Shown here one piece after another: positions 48,100 through 59,153 of a stretch of 64,000 nucleotides of DNA (the first letter of the stretch is position 1; each line of letters opens with the position of its first letter). The DNA comes from Annona cherimola (lineage: Eukaryota > Streptophyta > Magnoliopsida > Magnoliales > Annonaceae), in the NCBI GenBank assembly GCA_030490835.1, contig CM059972.1, positions 92,179,137 through 92,243,136 of the forward strand, read 5' to 3'. Made by a program: the position numbers and the translations under genes. The notes beneath the pieces are model-generated. The model saw only the letters and a program-made list of their open reading frames with translations, ran no database searches and had not been told where the DNA came from.

Positions 48100-48679
48100 A
48101 AGATCTACTGGAGATCCCATAGATGCTGCAAGGCCCACAAGAGCATCTACTTTCATATTTTGTCCTCTTGGAATGTGTTCAATTTCAACCCATGAGAAGC
48201 TCTCCAATAGGCTAGTTGCTTTCAGATGATAAGGCAATAATACAGATTTTTTACTTCATAAATTCTTTTTATTTAATTTACAATAAGCTTCGAATCACCA
48301 CATATTTGTATATGCTTGATTCTCACCTCTTACGCTATCTCTAAGCCAATGTTAAGGGCTTGATATTCTGCTTTATTATTTGTACATACTTCTGTTATGA
48401 TGAATGAATAAAAAATCATTTGATTGTCTGGAGAAATAAAATAAGCCCCGCTCCTACTAGAATTGCATCATTACTTACTTTTCGTGACTCTTCATCAAAG
48501 TATAGTTGCCTCTCCTTTTTTTCTTGATTTAGACACATGACTTGATCATCTAGTAAGTCATCATTTAAGCTATCTCCAAAAGGAAGAGCATGTGTAGCCA
48601 AGAAATCAGCTAAAGCCTGACCTTTTATCGCCTTTTGAGAGACATACACAATATCAAATTGGAAAGTAAGATAGCCCAT
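48100..48679 (-). pseudogene. Second (archaeal-type) RNase H of the gypsy pol
   Basis: 48416-48679 encodes QKAIKGQALADFLA and, after a linker, RQLYFDEESRKV ... GAGLI. 48100-48300 continues it with a frameshift (LPYHLKATSLLESFSWVE, then PRGQNMKVDALVGLAAS). This additional RNase H upstream of integrase is a marker of the Tat clade. Confidence 0.78.
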
Positions 48680-49308
48680 TTTGCTAACCTTAGCATTAAG
48701 TGATCCTGCTTTAGTAATAAAAAATTTTAATGAATTTATTTTGGATATTAGTTATACAATATTAGCCAGTAAATAATGTTTTAATTTTTGAGTATCATAC
48801 ATCAGTGCCAAACATTCCTTTTCTCTTGGCATATAATTGAACTCTGTTCCTTGTAATTTTCAACTCAAATAATATAAAACTACTTCTTTTCCTTCTTCAT
48901 TATTTTAAGCCAGTAATGCCCTTAACAAATATTCCAGAGCACATGTATATAATATGAAAGGTTTATCATGTCTAGGTGCTCCAAGCACAAGAGGATTGGT
49001 AAGATATTTTTTATTTCTATCAATGCATCTTCATAGGCATTGTCCTATACAAAATTTTTATTTTTTCTCATCAAACACATAAAAGGTTGACATCTTCTAG
49101 CAAAATTTGCTATAAAACGTCTAATATGTGCTAAACGTCCTTACAATGCCCTCGATTCTTTCAAATTGGTAGGAGACTTCGTTTCAAGGATAGCTTTGGT
49201 TTTTACTGAATCTATTGCTATTCCATCTTTCTTTACAACAAAACCTAAATTTTTTCTAAAAGTTACTCCAAAGAAACATTTTAAAGGGTTCATCTTTAAG
49301 TTAAATTA

Positions 49309-50160
49309 TCATAACTTTTGAAAAACTTTTCGAAGATCTTCAAGATGATTTACTCGATTACAGCTTTTCACCGCCAAATCATCAACATAACACTTTACAG
49401 TTTTGTGTAACATGTCTTTAAATATTTTGGTCATTGCTCTTTGATAGGTGGTGCCTGTATTTTTCAGCCCAAAAGGCATAAATTTTGAATGGGGTCTGAA
49501 AGGATGTATGCTTTTCATCCTAAAAGGATATTTTAATTTGATTATATCCTGGAACGCCGTCCATGAATGACATAGTTTCAAAGCAACAAGAATTATTGAC
49601 CATAATTTTTTGGCATAGGTAGTGGAAACTCATCTTTTGGGCATGCATAATTTAATTCGTGAAAGTCTATGCAAGCTCGTATTTGTCCATTTTTCTTAGT
49701 GACGGGCACAATATTTGCTAACCATTCAGGGTGTTGCTTTTCTTGAATATACGTCTTTTAATTTATGGACTCAACTTCTATTTTATCCGTTACTTTAGGG
49801 TGAAATTGCCTTTGCATTTGGTTAATTGACTTTACATCGTCTCGAATTTTTAGTTTCAGCTACGCTAGTATTTAATCCTGGCATTTCTGTATAATTCCAT
49901 GTAAAAGCATCAATGAATTCATATAGGAGATTAATGCATGTCGAAATTTATTTTTCATTCAATAGTAGAGGGCATGGATTTTCATTGGTGCCTAAGTTAA
50001 TTTTCTTGACACAATCTTCAGTTGGAGGCTTGACACCGACTTCATCTTCACTTTTATCAAAGTGAATAGCTAATTCTTTAAGATAAGAGGGGTCAGAAGA
50101 ATATTGACTATCTAACTTTTCAACTCACTCCTCGTCCTTTATAATTGCAAGCTCATCTTC
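49309..50160 (-). pseudogene. Gypsy reverse transcriptase remnant
   Basis: 49309-49581 encodes FMPFGLKNTGTTYQRAMT and CYVDDLAVKS, i.e. the RT fingers-palm segment with the YVDD active site intact. Upstream, 49800-50160 gives fragments such as AFTWNYTEMPGLN. The frame is broken several times between. 48680-49300 is the degraded RT-RNase H connection. Confidence 0.88.
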
Positions 50161-50879
50161 TTTTGTGGTTGCTAGGACTTCAAAATCAGCCAAGTTCGCT
50201 TCAAGATCCCAAACATTGGTGTCTATAGAGCTTGTTCCATTATCAACGTTATCTTCTGCCATGTGATCGATGTGATATCCTACACCATATATCGTGTAAA
50301 TTAAGCACTCACTTTCTTTCCATTCAAATTGTTACTCTTGACTTAATCAAGAGGTGATTGGGTTAAGAATTCCCTTTCTGTTCTTTAAACCCTTTGGGTA
50401 TTGAAAATCATAACTGATATTTTCCATCGTTTGCTTAACAATTCTGTTATAATTATCAATATTAAAAATTCTATTCGAAATGAACAGACATAAGGAGAAT
50501 TTTTAAAGGATTTGACTCAGTAGAAAATTATTAGTTTTTGATTATTTGGGTAAGAAATAATAAAAATTGCCTCATCTTCATTTCAATGCCCATGAAGAGT
50601 TTTAGTGGTGATAAAAGAAAATCAATTCCAAAAATTTCAGTTTTCAATTGTTCAGTGATCATATTCACTGACTTTTCATTTTTGAATCAGTTAATTTCCA
50701 TACCTTTTTTGGCTTTGGTGCCAGTACTCATCTACTTACTAGCTTTTTTTCCTCCTTTTCAAACACTTTAGTTGGTCCCTTTGACCTCTTTTCTTTTCTT
50801 TCCTTTATTAATTTGCCTTTCTTCATTTTTTCTTGATAAAGCCTTGCATCCGTGCAATAAGCCTTAATGCCATTAAATG

Positions 50880-53070
50880 GTCTTTCATCTGCAAACACAC
50901 GACATATTTTTTATCATCATCAATATATTTGAAACATTGATGTAAAGTAGAAGGAACCACAATGTTTTCGTAGATCCAAGGTCATCTTAGTAGCAAATTA
51001 TAAGAAGTTTTAGCATCAATTATATAACAAATTACATAGGCTTTCAAGCTACCTAGTTGCAATGAAACTTTTAATTTCCCCAAAGTCTCTTATAACTGAG
51101 CATTGTATGCTTTAATAGTAGTGGAACACTTGCTCAATTGATTAACAGGTATCCTAAGAAATGTTAATGCCCTTAAGGGCATTATATGAACTGCAGATCC
51201 GGATCAATTTGAACTCGCGGTAACCGTACTTTCCTTACGTAATCTATAATTTAAAAAGGCCGATTATGCATAACATTTCCTAACAACATATCCTCCTTGG
51301 TGAATGTTATACTTGCTAATTTAGTTATTTTAACAGAGTGACATTTTTTCATACTTTTCAGGTTCTGCTTATACTTTGTTAACATGTGGAGTGTAAACTT
51401 CAGCTGACAACAACATTTCTACTAAGCCTTTTCTAATTTGAGGAGACAAACGTAAACAAATCATAAATAGACATTTTTGCAGGGATATGAGTAAGTCGTT
51501 TAATTATATCGTAATTGACAAGATCATTTATTTCGGGATATTTATTTCTTGATGAAGTAGGTATATTTGAATGGACTGCAGAAGAGGATATATTGAATTC
51601 ATTATATTTTCTACGACAGTCTAAGTTAGACTTGGTTCCTTTTCCTGCTTTATACACCTCCTTTCTTGATTCAATCTCTTTTGCTTCTTCATTAGTTTCT
51701 TTTTTTGCCTCGTGCATCCTTTTGCTACTTTCTCCTTTTTCTAATTCTCGGACCATCACCATGTTTACTAAAAAACTTGAGGTTGTACTATTTTCAGGAT
51801 ACATATTTTATTAAAGGAATTGTTGAAAACTTTCCTCTTCCCTCTAATGGTAGGCTTCATCTGTCATCAACCTAGTTCCTGGTGTAGGGAAGAGATGACA
51901 CTTGAAGAATTCTTGTCCCAATCGTATGAAGTGAATTCTATACTTAGGACTACTCTGCAACACCATGGCATTTGAGGAGACTAAGGAACTAAATTTTCAT
52001 CTTCGGTACGATCATTTTCCTCCAAATAAATTCATGCTTTCCTGACTTCTTTAATGAGGATCGCACACTTTTATTTCAACAAAGGCCATCATATTGTTTA
52101 TCATTTCTAAATTTTCCCCACTCTCCATGACACTAAATCCACAAGATCTTCATTAAAGTCTGTAAAATCTTCATCAAATATTATATCATCATCTGATAAA
52201 GAAATATCTTCTCACCACATAACATCACTTTCCTCTTCCATTTGATTTTCAAGATGAAAGACTGATATACGATTATATATTATAACCTTCATATTTGTTG
52301 TGTCTATGTCATCCATATCTTCTTATACTATATCAAACTAAGACTTGCCAAGTAATTTAGATGACATTAAATCTTTTAAGGTAAGAAGATGGCGAACTTC
52401 GCTTGATATTGGTTGATTTTCTAACTTCTCTATTTTATTTTTTCTCAAGCATTTCTTCTTAACTTTTAATGATTTTTCCTTTAGTTGACTTGAATCCCAA
52501 TCTTCTTCTTTTAGCAATGGGGGTGAACTTAGAGAAAAGATCCATCTGATAGGTTATGTAATACTAAGATTTTAGCGGGAGCCTCCAAAAGTTCATATTT
52601 GAATTCGACATCAGGATCATTGCTGCTTTCAAATGTAATTGTAATCGGATCAAATGATCAAAATAAATGAAAACAGAATTTATCGTAACTTTCTTGTCTT
52701 CTACTACCAAGGTGATTGCACTGACGTTGATAAGCTCCTGAACTTTATCTTTTAAAACATAACAATCCTTAAGAGTATGCCCAATTATTCTGTGATAGGA
52801 GCAATACTTAGGATCATTAGTTTTGATTTCCTCTTCAGGACGCTTGCATGATGGTAGTGTAATTTTTTCACCTTTCAAAAGAAGTCTGATAATATCCCCT
52901 AGTTGACTAACATCATATGTGTATATCTTGGATAGTCTTTTTAAAGGATATTGGTTTTCTTCTTTCGGTGTTTTTGATAATTGGTAAATGATAATATATT
53001 TTGCGGGTATATTTATACAAATTTGGTGGGCAAATATTGAGTTTAATGTGAAATTTACCTTAAAATGCAT
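50880..53070 (-). pseudogene. Gypsy gag 3' part and protease region
   Basis: 52564-53070 encodes KRPEEEIKTNDPKYCSYHR ... GHTLKDCYVLKDKV, the Cys/His end of Tat-type gag. 51433-51804 encodes a Lys/Glu-rich linker then YDIIKRLTHIPAKMSIYDL, the segment ahead of the protease. 50930-51400 gives protease-like pieces (INQLSKCSTTIKAYN, PWIYENIVVPST...HQC). The catalytic DGG/DSG site is not readable. Stops are frequent. 50160-50880 is decayed pol with no clear motif. Confidence 0.75.
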
Positions 53071-53084
53071 ATTTGCAACATTTG

Positions 53085-54900
53085 GTTATTAAATATTAAT
53101 TTCAAGTGATTTAAACAATTTTCGTAATCTTTTGGCTTGAAATTATATTTTTATGATTGCCATAAAATCAAATGTGCTTGAAATATTTTCATTGATAACC
53201 TTTAAGGATTTTAATTAATCAATGATTTAATTATATTTTTTTATTGCAAATTAACAAAATCCAAGCGTGGGGCCCACCATCCAAGCTATCCATATATTTC
53301 AGCTGTCCATCAAATTCAATAACCATAGATCCAAGCAGTGCACCTAAAAATTCAATCCAAGCTCTCTATCAGATTGCCACAGTCTAGAAATTCAAATAAA
53401 TTAAATTTTATTTTTTAACCGTCCATTCATTTGGAAAGATCCAACTGTGGGGCACTGTTTTTACAGATGTGGGGCTGACCGAGATAATCACCAACTTCCA
53501 TTCTTTCCTAGTCGTCCAAATCAGAAAAGAATGATTTTTTTGCGACCGTCCAAGTTCATATGCGGTCCACCAGAGAACCATGCAGAACATCCATTAATTC
53601 CAAGCTGCAATTTCGCCGTCCTCGCTTTTCCAAGATCGAAGCTGTCCATTTAAATCTAAGAAAATCAACACCTTCTATTTATACATAATAATGAAATTTC
53701 AACAAGCCATTAAACCGTCAAAGAAGGGAGTTCCCAACTTGCTGATTCCGTAGATTTCCTCTTCATAAGCCAAGTCGTCAACCAGTTGCCCACAATCAAC
53801 AACGTAATTCATAACGCAACAACCTTGTTCAATTCCTTCCCTAGCAAGAGGCAGCTTGCAAGCGTAAATTCACAACCCAAATTGTCACCTTTGGGGCAAT
53901 TCACATTTATAAATATGGGCATGTTAAAGACTTGAAGGGGATTTTTTCCCCAGAGAAATCACGAGAGAGAGAGAGAGAGGTGAAGAAGAGGTGGAGATCA
54001 CAGGTAAGAGGCACATCGACGAGTTGCGTGGAGTGGCCGACACACCATCGGGGCTTCAAACTAATAAGCTTTTTTATTTCTTTTTCCATTTTAATTTTAA
54101 TTGCATTATTTAAGATGAGTTTGAATTTTAATTTTATTTTGGACCTAAACATGCTCGACTAAGCCCTAAATTTAGGATTTAGGATGTAACGTGCGTATAA
54201 TATAGCGTGGTGTATAGTTTTAATTTATTTATGATGGATATTGTTGTTAATTTAATATCTTGTGATTTTAAAGTTTGCTTTATACATGGGCTCATACTTT
54301 GACATGATTCTATATATTAGGTAATGGAACTGAGATATGAAAATCTAATATACGATAATTAAGATATTAACCCTGAAAATCTAAGACCATGAAAATAGAC
54401 ATGATAACCTTGAAGAATTTCATAAATAAGTCACGGAACTTAATGAATTTTAATTAACTTAATCCCATGAGAATAACTGGTTAAAAAAATTAGGGCACGC
54501 CTTGTAAGTTTCGAGAGAAAGTGCAAGGATAAATTATGATTTGTTCTCCTTTAACAAACAATATTCAGATTAAATAATTATACTACTACTCATTGCAAAA
54601 GACACATGTGAAACCCTAGACCCTAGGCACTCGCATCCTTGTTTTCTACTACTCGTTCTAGTTTTCAATTTTATTTTCTCTTCCTACTTTTCTACTTTCT
54701 AGTCTATTTTATTCATTATATTCTCTTCATATTCGACGTGAAAGTGTTTAAAAGTAAAGTTTATAGTCCTGAATTCTCTCAGGATTGATAATTTACATAC
54801 TACAATATACAACTCATGCACTTGTGGTGAGATTGCGAATAGTTTTCTCGTTATTCTTTTATAGTCTTTTTTTTTTCATTTTTAGATTGTCTGTTGTTGC
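53085..54900 (-). mobile_element. Insertion in gag, possible Athila-type LTR
   Basis: Gag reading stops on both sides of this 1.8-kb stretch. Its high-coordinate end on the minus strand reads ATTCGCAATCTCACCACAAG then TGCATGAG, text I associate with the region joining the internal part and LTR of Athila elements. Its interior has a GA-rich leader-like tract near 53960-53980. Ends and target duplication could not be fixed, and no protein is encoded. The assignment is tentative. Confidence 0.4.
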
Positions 54901-54950
54901 TATATCTACTCCACCCTTGTCGGAGACTTGTACAATCAATGATTTCGTTT

Positions 54951-56680
54951 TTATTTTTGATGAGTCAATCTTTCAAGTAGCAAATTTTCTTTGCGGCGAT
55001 CTTCTATCATGATTTTTGCATTGTAAGCGACTTCCATGAGCTCGCTCAGTGTTTTTACTTTAAATCTAAAAATTTTAAACTTAAGTTTGCTGCTCATATT
55101 ATTTTTACACATCTCTACCAAAGTGTCTTGAGAAAGACATTTAGGACATCTAACGGTAAGAGCCCTCAATCTTTTGATAAATTCTCTGGCATATTCCTCA
55201 AATTTCTGTCTAGTTTCTACTAATTGAGAAGTTGAGACACTATGATATTCATCAAAGAAATGAGTTAATTTTTTTTCCGTATCATTCCACAAATTGATGG
55301 CCCTTCGGGAAACATTGAGTAGCAATCAAATGTTGCATTTGTCAACATGCTAATGAAAAGCCGTATACGAAGAGCATCATTGCTTGTTATACTTCCAGTT
55401 AATGTATGAAAATGACAGATATGTCGTCATGGCGAATCCTTCCCATCATAAGTTTGTAAAGTAGAAAAATTGAATTTCCAAGGATCCTCCACATAATCCA
55501 TCTACTGTGGATATGGTGAATCAATTCCCTTTTTCTCCATACGAGCATCTTCTCTGGCTAGTCGAAGAAGTCGATCGACCTCCTTTTGTGACACTGGTGC
55601 TTCTTTAGCTTTTGTATTACCAAAAGAAGTTTCTCCCTTCTTCTAATTTAACAATTGCTGATTCTTTAATGCAGCAATAGTTTGTTCCAAATTAGTTATT
55701 TTCTTTTTTGTTATCTCTTCTTAAGAAACTTCATCATCTTTTTTCTCTTGAACTTGTGCCTCACTTTGTGACTGTTCTACATTTACCTTATTTACTTCCA
55801 TTTTATCTTGCTATTTGGGAGTAATTTACCTTATTGACATATTGATGCTTGTATGCAATTTTGTCAAAAAATTGAGTTGCACCACTCACTTTGTAATTTA
55901 GTTGCAAACCAAGTGGCATTTTCTTCTGTGATAAGAAATGTGGGTCAGGAATCCCATCCTTGAATTTCATCAGTCGTGGACCCGAACTCTTTCTTTGATT
56001 ATTTTGGCCATCCTGATTTGGGACTTCTTCCATAAAATATTTCAAAAGTCCAAATCTGTTTTGAGACATGCCATTAGTGATTGGAGCATGAGACCTTACT
56101 CCATTTCTTTGCTTTGATTTGAGAAGTGAAACTAATGAGAAAGGCTCAAAATCAACATTTCTACAAATGAAGGTCCTTTTTTATTATTCCAAGCAGATTG
56201 AGATACTTAAGAACTTTCTCTTATGCTGGGTTGAACCCTTTGTTTCCGAGGGATCAAATGAAGATTGTGGTTGATTTTAGTGCAAAAATTTTATTGACCA
56301 TTGCATCATTGTACAACAAGCTTGTGTGAGAGATCTCCTTTTATGACACTTTTCATGTTACTCATCTTCCCATCTGCATACGAGGAAGTGCGTGACCTGG
56401 GTTGCAGTGAACCTTCCCACATGGCGTGTGTGGTGTGAGACTGAAGTCTTAACGAACCTTCATGCACAATGGGATGAGTAGCATGAACATGAATGTACTT
56501 CATTTCGACCTTCATTGGACCCGATATCCATGCTTGAACTTTCTTGTTTTGCAGGAAATCGTCATATTTTTGTTGGTTGAACTTCAGAACGAGATTCATA
56601 GGAGAAGACGTCATGTTCACAGAGCTTTTGACTGGAGATGAATAGTATAGGAAGCCAAATACCATAGTTCCCACATACTG
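54951..56680 (-). pseudogene. Gypsy gag 5' part and leader
   Basis: 54951-55325 encodes the retrotransposon gag domain (FDEYHSVSTSQLVETRQKF, then EEYAREFIKRLRALTVRCP). 55340-55620 gives the preceding LTGSI ... DALRIRLF part with frame breaks. 55803-56069 and 56306-56674 are N-terminal open segments of unknown function. Just inside the LTR, TTTCTGGCACAGTATGTGGG at 56691-56665 probably includes the primer-binding site. Confidence 0.8.
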
Positions 56681-56691
56681 TGCCAGAAATT

Positions 56692-57347
56692 CGTAGACAA
56701 AAAATTTGATGAGACTTTTAATCTCCTCCTTTCTAAGTTCTTATAAAAGAAAATTAGAAGAAGAAAAGGAAATTCAGGGATCTCTGTTTTGTATTGAAAT
56801 TTGAAAACTTATATAGACTCAAATTAAATTGCTTACAAATAAAATGCAACAATTTAATCGACGACCTTCTCTCCGATCTATGACAATCTCTTCAAAAATG
56901 AAGAGAATTTCTGGGATTTCTCCTGCAGAGTATGGACTTAGCTTTACGTATATTTTTTCATCCCTTTCTGCTTCAAATCATCATCTTTTATAGTTGTTAG
57001 CTCGAGCATAACTGCTTTAGCAGTGGCTTGAGACATGGTAGAGATTACCTACCCATGTATAACACGAGGTATAGTGGCGAGAGTAGTTATATTGCATGGT
57101 ATATACACAACATGCGGTAGTTTAAATTGATATAACTTAAAATATACATGACACATGAAGATTTTACTCGCTGCAAAGTAGAATTATATTCGACACATAT
57201 AGAATATATCATGACCATGTAGAAAACTTCATTTTAGATGTTAGTAAATATATTAGACACATGTAATTTGTATGATTAAGGTTATTTTAATTAGCTAATA
57301 TGTGTAGAATTTAGTCACATGTCAACAATTTTATTTCTTATATGTCA
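56692..57347 (-). repeat. 5' LTR of the gypsy element
   Basis: Pairs with 36003-36657. It contains the upstream end TGACATA and the downstream end next to the primer-binding region. By eye, roughly one base in ten differs between the LTRs. Confidence 0.9.
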
Positions 57348-57415
57348 ATAGTAGGATGTCGGAATATCCAATGGCACTGCAGTAGACAAACCAATATTGG
57401 ATCAATATTGGATGT

Positions 57416-59153
57416 TTGAACATGATATATTTTATAGCTATTAAGCAACTTTTATATATGATCTGGGAAAATGATATCAAAATGTTTGTAGATGATGGGA
57501 ACAATGGTTCAGAGCGCATGATAGACATTGATACTAGAATTGCTGTTGAGTTTAACATACCACAGGCCCTCCGAAAAATACACCCAAGATTGAAATGAAG
57601 TTTGCAACAGAAAAATATGCATTTAACTTTTATAATGGGTATGCAAAGTTCTGTAGCTTTGGTATTCAATGAAGTCAAGCGAAGAAATAGAGATCAGAAG
57701 AAGTATGTCAAAGGTATATATGACGCTATAAGGCGGGTTTGAGAGAACAATCAAAGGGTATGCCAAAGAAACGAAAATATGCTGAAAGAGAGGTCAAAAA
57801 GTGCAACTACAAAGCATATCTATCAGTTACTAAACCTGCTGACACTCCATGTTTTAGAGTGACACAATTCAATCCATCTCATTGCCATAAACTTACTTTG
57901 CTTAACAAATCTGTATTACTATGCTCACACAGGAATGTACCAATTGTACACCTAAATGTGGTGCATGGGATGAAAAGTGTTGACATTTGATGCTATCAAA
58001 ATATGCATTAGAGGACAATGAATGGTTGCAATCGTTGTATGAGATTAGGCATATGGGATCCTGATACAGTGCACCAGGGTGCATTTAACCCATTTTTTTG
58101 TTTTTAATTTTTTTTTATACAACTGTTAATTTAATTGTATTTAACATGTGTATCAATTTTTACCATTTTTGGAGTATTTTGGAGTATTTTGGATATTTAT
58201 TTTTGATTTTTGAAAATTGGTGGCATTTTAGGTAATTTAAAATTTTTTAAAAAATAAAAAATGGGTTGAAGTACTCCTGTGCACTAAAGCTGAGTGTACC
58301 CAAATGCACTGTATCAGGATCTAGGCATATTAGGTTGTGGCTTGCATAAAAAATTATTTTCTTATTGGAATGACCACCACAAGGCATTCCGAGAGTCTGA
58401 ATTCATTCTTTGATCATTTTATTTATAGTAGAACAAATCTGTTGGACTTTGTAGTGGCTTATGAACAAGTTCATTAAAATAGAAAGTTCGATGAGCTTGC
58501 TAAAGATGATAATACTGCAAATAGTGAACACATTTTAAAAACAAAAACCATTATAGAGGAGCAAATGACAAAGTTGTACGCTGGAAAAATATTCAATATC
58601 TTTTAAGTTAAACTCGAGCATGACAGATACTACAATATAGTTACCTTCAGATGGATGGATATGGATAAATACTCAGTCACATTTAGTGGATCTACACCTA
58701 AAATTTATCCTCGAATAGTTGTGTAAGACAATGCTAATAACTGTGGTAGATGTCCATGCAGAAAGTTCGAATTCACTAGGATTGTCTGTCATCTTTTTCT
58801 AATAATATTTCGCTTCAAAAATATGCATTACATGCCTGAAACACACATACTCCAATGTTGGACAAGGAGGTTGAAAGACAATGTGCACATTGTCAAAATT
58901 CCTGAAACCACAAATCCTGCTAATTCATCACTGCTATGCTAACATTGTCTATCGCAAAAGTGGTCATATTTTAAACTTTGGGATGCATGGTATTGATGCA
59001 TTGGAGGGAATTGTCAATATCGCATCTTGTTTGAAGCAGCTAGAAATGTTGCCGAATCAACTAAAAAGGCATGAACCAACTATGGGAGGTGCGAATACAG
59101 TTTTTTTGCCCCAGCCCCAGGGTGCAAGTGCAGAAGGAGGTGTGGAGGATAAT
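57416..59153 (+). pseudogene. FAR1/FRS family pseudogene, 5' and middle part
   Basis: FRS proteins are transcription regulators domesticated from Mutator transposases. 57568-57655 encodes EMKFATEKYAFNFYNGYAKF, the start of the FAR1 DNA-binding domain, broken by a stop after FGIQ. 57740-57920 continues it (KCNYKAYLSVTK, RVTQFNPSHCHKL). The reading then jumps at about 57988 to MLSKYALEDNEWLQSLYEIR, so some 250 residues of transposase core are missing. After a MITE, 58375-58900 encodes MTTTRHSESLNSFFDHF and the SWIM zinc finger (CPCRKFEFTRIVCHLF). Several frameshifts. It ends at the solo LTR. Confidence 0.85.
58055..58321. mobile_element. Foldback element, family C copy 2, with 9-bp target duplication
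   Basis: Left end GGGATCCTGATACAGTGCACC, right end TGCACTGTATCAGGATC. The interior (GTATTTAACATGTGTATCAA) matches the element at 22009. It is flanked by TAGGCATAT at 58046-58054 and 58322-58330, the 9-bp duplication expected of Mutator. One arm is shortened. It lies inside FRS coding sequence, in the IRHM codons. Confidence 0.85.

Larger units (their letters stand above)
36003..57347 (-). mobile_element. Ty3/gypsy (Tat-like) LTR retrotransposon with antisense ORF, 21.3 kb incl. insertions
   Basis: Two LTRs of about 655 bp in the same orientation enclose gag, protease, RT, RNase H and integrase remains in gypsy order, all on the minus strand. A second RNase H before integrase and an antisense ORF region between integrase and the 3' LTR fit the Tat/Retand group. 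All coding parts carry stops and frameshifts. LTR-LTR identity is about nine in ten by eye, so the insertion is old. Nested insertions account for several kb. No matching target duplication was found at the ends. Confidence 0.85.

Noticed and set aside
47624..48100. A 158-codon intact protein gene
   Set aside because: The second half is hAT subterminal repeat text; only the GC-rich first part looks gene-derived.
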